Assembly: GCF_900103635.1 (NCBI RefSeq)
Contig: NZ_FMXK01000012.1
Coordinates: 1-64,000, forward strand
Source: Butyrivibrio sp. INlla18
Lineage (GTDB): Bacteria; Bacillota; Clostridia; Lachnospirales; Lachnospiraceae
DNA length: 64,000 bases
Direction: 5' to 3'
Shown here: positions 7,637 through 15,103 of the stretch, piece by piece
Layout: each line of letters starts with the position of its first letter
Position numbering within the stretch: the stretch's first letter is position 1
Program-made: the position numbers and the translations under genes
Notes under the pieces: model-generated
What the model was told of the DNA's origin: nothing
Databases searched by the model: none
Seen by the model: only the letters and a program-made list of their open reading frames with translations

Positions 7637-7988
7637 GTTTAAATCCTCTTAAAAGTTCCATAGCTTTTTTATAAGATGCCGCCATATCTGACGGTCTCTG
7701 CACTTTAAATCCCGCAGTATTACTGTCTAATGAATAGTCACCAATGACTAATACTTCACTTACTGGGACATTTAAGTCGTCGCAATACTTCTGTATTGTA
7801 GTAAAAGATGCTCCCTCATTGCAAGTCAAAAACTCATCAAATATATTCCCAAAAGTCTCCGTCGAAGTCGTTTCCGCAGTACTTAATCCTACGACCCTAG
7901 CTTTATTTCTCTCTTTTAACATTCCAAGCTGCATCATGAGAATATCATCTGGGCTCTTATCTATATCAACAAATATCAGTCTATACAT
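7629..7988 (-). CDS. Small HAD-like protein, probably reduced
   Basis: A 119-residue protein. The C-terminal half (VSEVLVIGDYSLDSNTAG) resembles HAD motif IV (VGDxxxDxxxG). The N-terminus MYRLIFVDIDKSPDD keeps an F-x-D-x-D strand, but the usual DxDGT nucleophile loop is altered and the cap domain is missing; HAD phosphatases are normally about 200 residues or more. It overlaps the asparaginase start by 8 bases and follows the RpiB-like gene by 7 bases. It may be a non-catalytic partner or a shortened phosphatase. Confidence 0.55.
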   Translation of the reverse strand: MYRLIFVDIDKSPDDILMMQLGMLKERNKARVVGLSTAETTSTETFGNIFDEFLTCNEGASFTTIQKYCDDLNVPVSEVLVIGDYSLDSNTAGFKVQRPSDMAASYKKAMELLRGFKRE

Positions 7989-7995
7989 CTGGTAA

Positions 7996-8619
7996 TTACC
8001 TCTTTGTCTTTATCCAGGTAGCAATGTCCTCTGTTCCATATGAGCAGATATATTCTACGACATCTCTTTTACCAAGAATCTTCTGAACCGTCTCCTCATC
8101 CAAGGTATCAAGAAGGCTTAGCATATCCACCTGAGAATTCTTCCTGATGGTCTTTAGCTTTTCAGTATCCTTAAGCTTCCTTGCGGCTTCACTTTTGGGA
8201 TACCCTTGAGCAAAGGGCTCACTAAACATCTTGGCTATAGTAGATTCTAGATTGTCATATCCGCTGAAAGTATACTCCTCTCCGAGAGGAAGTGAAATAG
8301 CATTTCCATTATTGATCTGGACAAAAAGATATGCATCCATAGGAGAATATGCATATCCGCAGAGAACTCCAGGCATATTGTTGCACGCAAGCATCATGCC
8401 CTGGCCTGAGGAACAACCTGTGACCACAAAGTCTACAGAGCCGCTATATATTAGCATTCCAACCAAAATAGAAATATCTATATAGCTGTATTTAATATCA
8501 TCATCTAAAAAGCATCCAAAGTTTATAACCTCTGAATCCTTAGCATATTTCTTTACTGTTTCATAGATAAACTCATTCTTCCCAGCTTGTGAGCTTGCCT
8601 GAATTATTGCTATCTTCAT
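7996..8619 (-). CDS. RpiB/LacA/LacB family sugar-phosphate isomerase
   Basis: A 207-residue protein of the RpiB/LacAB isomerase family, which interconverts aldose and ketose phosphates such as ribose 5-phosphate. The family motif is clear in TGCSSGQGMMLACNNMPG (compare CGTGxGxxxAAN in RpiB), with the active-site cysteine kept. The C-terminal 60 residues extend past the usual length of about 150. It leads the operon with the HAD-like and asparaginase genes; the pairing with asparaginase suggests a specialised substrate, which I cannot name. Confidence 0.7.
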   Translation of the reverse strand: MKIAIIQASSQAGKNEFIYETVKKYAKDSEVINFGCFLDDDIKYSYIDISILVGMLIYSGSVDFVVTGCSSGQGMMLACNNMPGVLCGYAYSPMDAYLFVQINNGNAISLPLGEEYTFSGYDNLESTIAKMFSEPFAQGYPKSEAARKLKDTEKLKTIRKNSQVDMLSLLDTLDEETVQKILGKRDVVEYICSYGTEDIATWIKTKR

Positions 8620-8782
8620 ATCTCTTTTCCCCGATGTTTAACGTAGAACAAAGAGTCGCTCGCGACTCTTTGCGCGCTGGTACGCGCAAGCTTTAGCTTG
8701 CAAAATTCATCTGCGCACCAGTCGCATCCTTAGCGGAGCGCTTTTTATACAATAGGAAATCCAAAGGAATTTCCTATTGTAT
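8620..8782 (-). promoter_or_regulatory. Structured leader region of the RpiB-like operon
   Basis: Four strong inverted repeats are packed here: CAAAGAGTCGC/GCGACTCTTTG (8650-8673 region), CAAGCT/AGCTTG, an enclosing CTGGT...ACCAG stem with a GCGCA extension, and a perfect 15-bp repeat TATACAATAGGAAAT/ATTTCCTATTGTATA (8746-8783). They lie between the upstream gene's terminator and the operon start. No known riboswitch core was recognised. They could be a structured 5' UTR or a nest of palindromic intergenic repeats. Confidence 0.4.
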
Positions 8783-8812
8783 AAAAAAAGAATGCCACAA
8801 AGGGCATCCTTT
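8783..8812 (-). terminator. Rho-independent terminator of the zinc-ribbon gene
   Basis: On the minus strand, GGATGCCC-TTTGT-GGCATTC is followed by T7. It lies 27 bases after the stop codon of the zinc-ribbon membrane protein gene. Confidence 0.8.
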
Positions 8813-8838
8813 TTCAAATCTTATTTAATGATCAGAAC

Positions 8839-9459
8839 TTAGTTTACAAATACATCTGAACGGTTATTGAAGTAATAACGGTTTACAAAGAACATAACAA
8901 CTGAACCGATAAGCTGAATGATCGTACTTGAGCTAAATCCTGGAATTGATGTCATTACAGTAACAAGTAATGCATAAACGAATGATAAAGCAAAGTTAAC
9001 AGCGTAAAGAGCACAAACGAGCTTACCTGCATTAGCCTTACGCTTGATGATAGAAATAGCTGCCATAACACCAACTACAGCTGTTCCAAGTGTACAAACA
9101 CCTACGATAGTATCAATTGGCTTAAGCGCGCTAAAGTATGAATAAACTTCCTCTGCTGTTACTCCTGCTGCGTTATAAACAGTACCTGTTAAAAATCCTA
9201 CACCAGAAAAAAGATTGATAAGTGCTCCGATCCAAAGTACAAAGTATCCAAGGAAGTTAGCCCACTTCATTCCAAGTGGCTCCTGCTGAGGAACATAGTT
9301 AAATGCTGAACCATCAACTGGTGCTCCCATAGGCTGACCGTTATTTACAGGTGTCTGCTGAACTGGTGTTGCATTTACTACTGGTGTTACTGGGTTGCCG
9401 CAGTTTGGGCAAACCTGTGATTCTTCTGGAATCTGTGCTCCACATGTGTTACAATTCAT
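8839..9459 (-). CDS. Zinc-ribbon membrane protein
   Basis: A 206-residue protein. A zinc ribbon opens the chain (CNTCGAQIPEESQVCPNCG, two CxxC pairs). A Pro/Gln/Asn-rich linker covers residues 25-62, and four membrane helices follow (about 68-90, 115-137, 148-170 and 178-195). Such zinc_ribbon_2 plus membrane-helix proteins are common and uncharacterised in Lachnospiraceae. It is monocistronic and divergent from the chemoreceptor gene, with its own terminator. Confidence 0.75.
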   Translation of the reverse strand: MNCNTCGAQIPEESQVCPNCGNPVTPVVNATPVQQTPVNNGQPMGAPVDGSAFNYVPQQEPLGMKWANFLGYFVLWIGALINLFSGVGFLTGTVYNAAGVTAEEVYSYFSALKPIDTIVGVCTLGTAVVGVMAAISIIKRKANAGKLVCALYAVNFALSFVYALLVTVMTSIPGFSSSTIIQLIGSVVMFFVNRYYFNNRSDVFVN

Positions 9460-9634
9460 AATTTTTTCTCTCTTTCCTTTTATAAGTTTCCGTTTGTTAC
9501 GCTAAACGCAACACAATAATCATAATGGATAAAAAATATTTTTTCAAGCAAAACACAGTATCTGCATGAGATCAAGTGGCAAAAATACCATATATTGTAA
9601 TATTATTTTATATTCACCCTTTGTTAATACAAAA

Positions 9635-9661
9635 TTAATTTTCGGCGTTTTTTGTCGATAT
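9635..9661 (+). promoter_or_regulatory. Possible sigma-28 (SigD) promoter of the chemoreceptor gene
   Basis: TTAA, 15 bases, then GTCGATAT resembles the flagellar sigma consensus TAAA-N15-GCCGATAA (6 of 8 in the -10 element, exact spacing). It lies about 95 bases before the chemoreceptor start codon. Chemoreceptor genes are commonly SigD-dependent. Confidence 0.4.
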
Positions 9662-9755
9662 GTTAGTATATTTATTGAGAGTTTTTCGTTATATTTTGCA
9701 TAATTTTTTATAACACAAGTCGCACTTATCAACCCATTTTTCATGGAGGTAACTT

Positions 9756-11420
9756 ATGGAGGAAAAAAGTAAAATAACCTCGTTGCGTGTAATAATGAGC
9801 GGACTTGTAATGCTAGCTCTTATTCTTGTAGGTTCTATTGCTACTCTTATTGGCGTTATCAATCTTCGCCGTGGCATGGAAACCGAGGTCGAAACAGGTG
9901 TTAAGGCTGCATGCCAATCTTATGCCATGGTGCTTCAATATTCCACTGAAAATTTGGATAACCTTGAAAAGAAGCTAAGTGATCAGACAGGTTATGACTA
10001 TACCTTTTTTAGGGGGGATACTAGAGAAAGATCAAGTATCTCAGGTGTAGTAGGTACTAAGGCCGGAGATGCTGTTATTGCTGCTGTACTTAATGGAAAG
10101 CAGTCCTATCAGGCTCAGAATGTAGTGATCAATGGAGAAAAATACTATGTTGCTTATGAGCCACTGATTGACAACGAAACTGGTGACGTTTATGGTATGG
10201 CTTTTGTAGGACTTAAGAAGATCAATATTTCAACTTATATCAATGACAGAATTAAGACCATGATCACTATTGCTGGTCTCATTATCATTGCCTTCACTGT
10301 CGCTACAGTATTCTATGTACTTCAGATCATCAAGGCTATCGATGAAAACGTACAGGCTGTACGTCAGATGTCTACAGGTAATCTTGAGATTCACTTAAGC
10401 GATAAGGTAAAGAATAGAAAAGATGAGCTTGGTGAAATGTCCAGTGCTCTCTTTGATATGGCTGAAAAGATAAGAAGCGTTATCGGAAATGCCAGAACAT
10501 CTTCTGATGAAGTTGATGATTCTGCTGGATATCTTAGCGATACCGTTAATACAATATCTGAAACTGCAGAGCATGTAACTGTTGCTGTAGCTCAGGTTGC
10601 TACCGGAGCTTCTAGCCAGGCTGAATCCTTACAGGATGCTGTGGGTAGCGTAAGTGATATCAACGATGCGATCGAACTTATCACAGCTAATACAAAGGAA
10701 ATGCAGGGACTTGCTGATTCAATGCAGCAGAATTCCACAGCCAGCCAGGAAAAGCTGGGTGAACTTAGAAAATCCACAAGAGAAAGTATTGAAGCCATCG
10801 ACGGAATCGTTGAACTTATTGGTAATACCAATACTGCTGTAACAACCATTTCTGAAGCTGTTACTATCATCGATGCTATCGCTGCTCAGACCAATCTTCT
10901 TTCTCTCAATGCTAGTATTGAGGCTGCAAGAGCTGGCGAAGCAGGTAAGGGCTTTGCTGTAGTAGCTGAAGAGATCCGTCAGCTGGCAGATCAGTCTGCA
11001 GAAGCTGCTAGAAATATCCAGGAGTCCATGAAGGGACTTGCTGCTGATTCTAATAAGACCATGGAAGAAGCTGGAAGTGTTCAGGAGATCATCAATAACC
11101 AGCGTAGTACTATCCACAGAACAATCGAGCAGGTTGATGCTCTTATCGAAGACATCAACAGATCAATTGCTCTTACAGGTGAGATCGTTACTAACGTTGA
11201 TAAATCCGATCAGGCCAGCAAGGTTATCAGTGATGTTATCACTAACCTCTCTTCTATCTCTCAGGAGAATGCTGCAAGCTCAGAAGAAACAAGAGCTTCC
11301 ATGCAGGAGCTTTCAGAGACAATGGAAACAGTATCTCAGAAAGCAAGCAGCCTAAACAAGATTGCAAAGATTCTGGACGAAGAGATGGCATTCTTCCGGA
11401 TTGGAGCTACATCAGCTTAA
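9756..11420 (+). CDS. Methyl-accepting chemotaxis protein, single-cache type
   Basis: A 554-residue transmembrane chemoreceptor. TM1 is about residues 12-34, and an extracellular cache-like sensor spans 37-165 (it contains [10 protein letters not shown] and [11 protein letters not shown]). TM2 is about 168-192, a HAMP domain follows, and the cytoplasmic signalling helical hairpin occupies about 280-540. The highly conserved tip reads [19 protein letters not shown] followed by [13 protein letters not shown]. It should relay ligand occupancy to CheA/CheW and flagella. GGAGG precedes the ATG. The ligand cannot be told from sequence. Confidence 0.92.
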   Translation: MEEKSKITSLRVIMSGLVMLALILVGSIATLIGVINLRRGMETEVETGVKAACQSYAMVLQYSTENLDNLEKKLSDQTGYDYTFFRGDTRERSSISGVVGTKAGDAVIAAVLNGKQSYQAQNVVINGEKYYVAYEPLIDNETGDVYGMAFVGLKKINISTYINDRIKTMITIAGLIIIAFTVATVFYVLQIIKAIDENVQAVRQMSTGNLEIHLSDKVKNRKDELGEMSSALFDMAEKIRSVIGNARTSSDEVDDSAGYLSDTVNTISETAEHVTVAVAQVATGASSQAESLQDAVGSVSDINDAIELITANTKEMQGLADSMQQNSTASQEKLGELRKSTRESIEAIDGIVELIGNTNTAVTTISEAVTIIDAIAAQTNLLSLNASIEAARAGEAGKGFAVVAEEIRQLADQSAEAARNIQESMKGLAADSNKTMEEAGSVQEIINNQRSTIHRTIEQVDALIEDINRSIALTGEIVTNVDKSDQASKVISDVITNLSSISQENAASSEETRASMQELSETMETVSQKASSLNKIAKILDEEMAFFRIGATSA

Positions 11421-11437
11421 TCTTCAACCAAAAATCT

Positions 11438-11490
11438 AGCCCTAGGAACGGAGAAAGTGAGCCACAACCCCGTCCCTAGGGCTCATTTTT
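11438..11490. terminator. Extended GAGCCC-family terminator
   Basis: The inner hairpin GAGCC...CCTAGGGCTC (11459-11484) is followed by T6. In this copy an outer arm AGCCCTAGGAACGG (11438-11451) pairs with CCGTCCCTAGGGCT (11470-11483) at 13 of 14 positions, giving two alternative folds. It lies between the converging chemoreceptor and GH8 genes. Confidence 0.75.
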
Positions 11491-12641
11491 TAGTAGATCC
11501 TATAATTTCCTGAAAGAGCAAGAAGGGCAAACATATACAGGCAGTTGTCATAATATCTGCGAACGCCTTTTCTAAGTGGCTGATTCCAGAACCAGTTCAC
11601 CCATCTTTTGGCTATCTCGTAATCACTACCCTTTTCATCGCTATAAGGAACTGTAAGAGCACTCTGAGCAATAGTTGATACGAGTCCTACTGGATGAAGG
11701 ACCGGTCTGTCTACTGGTGTTCCATCAACCTTATAGGTACATCTTACAGCTTCAAGATCTGTTCCAAAGAATTTCATCATCCTAAGAGGAATTGATAAGA
11801 GCTCCTTGTCATCACCAAACCATACTGCATCAAGTCCTATATTTGCGGCAGTTCTATAGGCGTCGCTAAAGAAATCTCCAAAATATCCCCAAGATAACTC
11901 TTTATCCATAGGTGTTCCATCAAAATTTCCATATTCAGGGCTAAGTCCTGTTTCCTTGTGGCAGGCCGTCTTTAAATACTCTCTGCTGGCCTTAGCTGCC
12001 TCCTTAAAGAAATCTCTATCCTCTTCATAAGCCCAAAGAGCAAATAACTCATAGAAATGTGGCAGATGATATGAAGGATCTGTAAATGGACTTCCTGGCA
12101 CGAACAAGATCTGCTTGTTGTCATGATTCCACATTGGGCAGCCTTCTCTTCCATTTTCACCCTTGTGAATGCAGGCCTTAAGTATCTCTTTAGCCTCTTT
12201 TGAATAGTTCATGATACCTTCGCTATCTCCCCATCTGTGAGATGCAAAGAAAAGAGCCATAGCAAAAAACTCTTCTCCATCGGGAGCTGGTCCATAGGCA
12301 TTCTTGGTACCATCAAGCTGACAAGACCATGCAAAATAGCCTTCATTCTCGCCCTCTTCCATATACATGTACTTCTTGGTCCATTTCCAAATGCGGTCAA
12401 ACTCCTCTTTCATATCAAGCTGAACGCACATCATCATGCCATAGGACATCCCCTCTGTTCTGGCGTCAATATTACCGGTATCAACAAGATAACCCATGTC
12501 TTTATCTTCATGATATATTCTCTCGTTTTCATCGTAAAAGAAAGTATCTACTGCCTCTTTTATCTTGGCAGCTATCTCTTCGTCTGTCTTACCTATCTCT
12601 TTAAAGAAATTTCTATAGTTTTTACTTTCAAATGCCCCCAT
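11490..12641 (-). CDS. GH8 reducing-end xylose-releasing exo-oligoxylanase
   Basis: A 383-residue glycoside hydrolase family 8 enzyme of the Rex type, which removes xylose from the reducing end of xylo-oligosaccharides. Candidate catalytic residues are Glu63 in DARTEGMSYGMM and Asp122 in APDGEEFFAMALF, with a conserved DFFSDAYR motif near residue 263. There is no signal peptide, so it acts in the cytoplasm on imported oligomers, as expected for a xylan-degrading rumen or gut Lachnospiraceae. It stands alone; no transporter is adjacent. Confidence 0.88.
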   Translation of the reverse strand: MGAFESKNYRNFFKEIGKTDEEIAAKIKEAVDTFFYDENERIYHEDKDMGYLVDTGNIDARTEGMSYGMMMCVQLDMKEEFDRIWKWTKKYMYMEEGENEGYFAWSCQLDGTKNAYGPAPDGEEFFAMALFFASHRWGDSEGIMNYSKEAKEILKACIHKGENGREGCPMWNHDNKQILFVPGSPFTDPSYHLPHFYELFALWAYEEDRDFFKEAAKASREYLKTACHKETGLSPEYGNFDGTPMDKELSWGYFGDFFSDAYRTAANIGLDAVWFGDDKELLSIPLRMMKFFGTDLEAVRCTYKVDGTPVDRPVLHPVGLVSTIAQSALTVPYSDEKGSDYEIAKRWVNWFWNQPLRKGVRRYYDNCLYMFALLALSGNYRIY

Positions 12642-12775
12642 ATTCTTTTCCCTTTCTATATATCATTTTGATTATCTTCGCATTTTACAAAAAAATATTC
12701 TTCCCTTTATTTGCCATATTCTAGCTATTTTTTGCGGTTTCAAAAAAGATTTTTCAAAATAATAAAATTTAATTG

Positions 12776-12803
12776 TTGACAATTTAATTATATTGTGTAA
12801 AAT
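12776..12803 (+). promoter_or_regulatory. Sigma-A promoter of the thioredoxin gene
   Basis: TTGACA (12776-12781), 16 bases, TAAAAT (12798-12803), about 65 bases before the thioredoxin ATG. It lies in an AT-rich gap (12642-12867) that otherwise holds no gene. Confidence 0.65.
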
Positions 12804-12867
12804 ATAATTGTAATCAAAATTTAAGCCACTACTAAACATAAAAAAGTAAATAAAGGAGATTATCGTT

Positions 12868-13185
12868 ATGGAATATAAATTTACAGAAGCTAATTTCAAT
12901 GAAGAAGTACTCGGCAGTGACATTCCAGTTTTAGTTGATTTCTACGCAGACTGGTGTGGACCATGTAAGATGATGATGCCTGTAGTTGAGAAGATGGCAG
13001 AAGTTTACGACGGCAAGATCAAAGTCGGCAAAGTAAACTCTGATGAAGAAAACGCTCTCGCTGCAAAATACGGCATCATGTCAATCCCAAGCTTCCTTAT
13101 CTTTAAAAACGGCGAAGTTGTAGACAGTGCAACTGGTGCAATGCCTGCAGATGCCCTTGCCAAGAAGCTTGACGCAGTTTTATAA
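12868..13185 (+). CDS. trxA: Thioredoxin
   Basis: A 105-residue thioredoxin with the redox motif WCGPCK (Cys30, Cys33), cis-proline region SIPSF and the DFYADW strand. It reduces disulfides in cytoplasmic enzymes with thioredoxin reductase, which is not in this window. AAAGGAG precedes the ATG. It is monocistronic, with its own promoter and terminator. Confidence 0.95.
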   Translation: MEYKFTEANFNEEVLGSDIPVLVDFYADWCGPCKMMMPVVEKMAEVYDGKIKVGKVNSDEENALAAKYGIMSIPSFLIFKNGEVVDSATGAMPADALAKKLDAVL

Positions 13186-13210
13186 TTTGCCTTTTTCTAT
13201 CTCCCCTTAT

Positions 13211-13248
13211 AAAAAAGCTGGCGCGCATTTTATGCACGTCAGCTTTTT
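13211..13248. terminator. Bidirectional terminator between trxA and the FIST/MCP-like operon
   Basis: AAAAAGCTG...CAGCTTTTT stem extended by GCG/CGT and GC pairs, with A/T runs on both sides. It serves the converging thioredoxin gene and the operon that ends at 13252. Confidence 0.85.
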
Positions 13249-13251
13249 GCT

Positions 13252-14292
13252 TTAATCTTCCTGAATAATAGGTCTTATCTGCTCTAACAGATCTCCTATC
13301 TTTTCATAGATACTCTCATCGGTATTAACGTTACTGATCGCAGTCTTCATCTTATCCTGAAACTGCTGAAGATCTTCATCAGCTTTTTCCATATTGGTGA
13401 ATACTTCGCCTAGGCTCTTTAGCTTGGCATCTACAGCTTCACTGTTTTTCATTGCTTTATCCCTTATGCTTTGAGATACATCATCTAGGATAACTCCTGC
13501 TCCTGATAGGCTATCAACCTTATCCTTACTTGTCATTACCGCAGTATCAATCTCTCCAAGCTTTGTCTCAACCTCTTTTGAGAAAATCTCAGCTTTATAA
13601 TTTATTTCCTGAGCTTTGTCATCGATCATTTTATCAATCTTGTCGTTTAGCTCTTTTGTTCCCTCTGAGAGCTCACAAGCTTTGTCATATACTGCTCTTA
13701 TATCAGCAACAATGCCTCTAAGGTCTCCTGCCACATAGGCAATCGGTATTGCGGCATCTCCTATCTTGGAGGATTCAATGGTAGCTGTAAGTGCCAGCAC
13801 ATCTCCTCTTGATGCAATGTTCTTTAGTGAAAGAACTTCCTCCATGATGCTATTTTGGGTTTTCCTGATATTTTCAAGCTCTGTCTTGATTTCTGCAAGT
13901 GACGCTTTCTCAGGAGCTGTAGGAACCGACGTATCAACAGCTTCAAGGCTCTCAGATGCCTTTTTTACGCCATCTGTAAGCTCTTCTTTTACCTTAGATA
14001 GCTTGAAAGGCTCCACATCGAACTTTTCCAAAAGTCTCTCTGCATCAGGGACCTCAACGCTTGCCCCTATCTTTTCCTTGGAAGAGCTAGCCAAAAGAGC
14101 TCCTTCAAGATTTTTCAAAGCCTCATTAACGCTTTTTTGCTGTCCTTTAAGGTCATCTGTATATTTTTTTATAGAATCAGAAATGTAGATGATGGCTTCG
14201 TCTTTTTCTGCCCTTGCTCTTTTCTCATTTATAGCCTCTTCATCAAATTCTTCCTGATCGTTTAACTTCTTTTTGCCAAACACATCAAACAT
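13252..14292 (-). CDS. Soluble chemoreceptor-like coiled-coil protein
   Basis: A 346-residue protein without membrane helices or signal peptide. It is mostly Lys/Glu-rich coiled coil. Near residues 160-200, IASRGDVLALTATIESSKIG followed by AIPIAYVAGDLRGIVADIR clearly mirrors the chemoreceptor tip (IAxQTNLLALNAAIEAARAG...GFAVVAxEIR), but with many conserved residues replaced. It could be a degenerate cytoplasmic receptor or adaptor. The start chosen is ATG 14292 with GAGGTGG upstream; a GTG at 14304 overlaps the FIST-like stop codon but lacks a ribosome binding site. Immediate linkage to the FIST-like gene suggests the two act together. Confidence 0.65.
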   Translation of the reverse strand: MFDVFGKKKLNDQEEFDEEAINEKRARAEKDEAIIYISDSIKKYTDDLKGQQKSVNEALKNLEGALLASSSKEKIGASVEVPDAERLLEKFDVEPFKLSKVKEELTDGVKKASESLEAVDTSVPTAPEKASLAEIKTELENIRKTQNSIMEEVLSLKNIASRGDVLALTATIESSKIGDAAIPIAYVAGDLRGIVADIRAVYDKACELSEGTKELNDKIDKMIDDKAQEINYKAEIFSKEVETKLGEIDTAVMTSKDKVDSLSGAGVILDDVSQSIRDKAMKNSEAVDAKLKSLGEVFTNMEKADEDLQQFQDKMKTAISNVNTDESIYEKIGDLLEQIRPIIQED

Positions 14293-14300
14293 AGCCCACC

Positions 14301-15086
14301 TCACTCAAAAACAATGCATGACATAGCGCCCTTTAAAAACTTATCCTTAAAATGCACTCCGTAGCCAACAATGCCACACAAGTCCCCGAGCATTTCAAGC
14401 TTTTTAAGGTATGAGTCTAGCTCTCCATTATCTTTGAAGGCCTGATACCTTGAAAAATTATTCATGGCAAGAACTGAAGGAAAAGAAGGAAAATCAAGAT
14501 GTATCTTTTCCATTATCTGTGAAACCTGCTCTGTTTCTGCTTCGTCGCTATTTTCGCTATAGGACTTTATCTTGCCTGATAGGTTCTTGATAACAGCATA
14601 AACTGTTGCTTCTTCATAGATAACGCCATTAGCTGAAACTAGGCTTTTATTTGTTCCTGCACCTATTGAATGAATACCTTTACTTTCTATCTCATAGGAG
14701 ATGGTGCTTAGCATCTTCTTGTCTCCACCGGTACAGAAGTTAACAAGGGCTGTATCGTCATTACCAGGAGAAAGAGCTTCCACATCATCAATAAGTCTTT
14801 TTATGAATCTGGCAGGTGCTGTCCTTGTCTTTTCTAAAACGCCTGTAGCTATGGAAACTCCTCCTGTAAAGGCAATTACAGATGCTCCATTTTCTACAAG
14901 ATCAGCCCCATAGGACATCAAAGTGCATCCTATACTGGGGATTCCAGGATAGAGCCTTTCTAATGTCTCAACATTTACTTCAAACTTCTCCTCACAGCTA
15001 AGGATGATAATAAGCTTTGGTGCTGTAAGGCCATTTAATGCCTCAGCCAGACTACCTGATGAACTTTTCCCGTAAAAGATATTCAT
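14301..15086 (-). CDS. FIST-domain-like sensor protein
   Basis: A 261-residue cytoplasmic protein resembling the FIST sensory domain: a LIIILSCEEKF strand, GIPSIGCTLMSYG (compare SIGCTTxG in FIST N) and an alternating beta structure ending GVHFKDKFLKGAM. FIST domains bind small molecules, probably amino acids, and are often fused to chemotaxis or GGDEF modules. Here it is split from its output, and the next gene is a soluble chemoreceptor-like coiled coil 8 bases away. It is shorter than full FIST_N plus FIST_C proteins (about 380 residues). The assignment rests on motif resemblance. Confidence 0.6.
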   Translation of the reverse strand: MNIFYGKSSSGSLAEALNGLTAPKLIIILSCEEKFEVNVETLERLYPGIPSIGCTLMSYGADLVENGASVIAFTGGVSIATGVLEKTRTAPARFIKRLIDDVEALSPGNDDTALVNFCTGGDKKMLSTISYEIESKGIHSIGAGTNKSLVSANGVIYEEATVYAVIKNLSGKIKSYSENSDEAETEQVSQIMEKIHLDFPSFPSVLAMNNFSRYQAFKDNGELDSYLKKLEMLGDLCGIVGYGVHFKDKFLKGAMSCIVFE

Positions 15087-15103
15087 AAAGCACTCTCCAT
15101 CTG

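Noticed and set aside
8620..8782. Known riboswitch in the leader of the RpiB-like operon
   Set aside because: The inverted repeats are simple perfect palindromes and no aptamer core was recognised.
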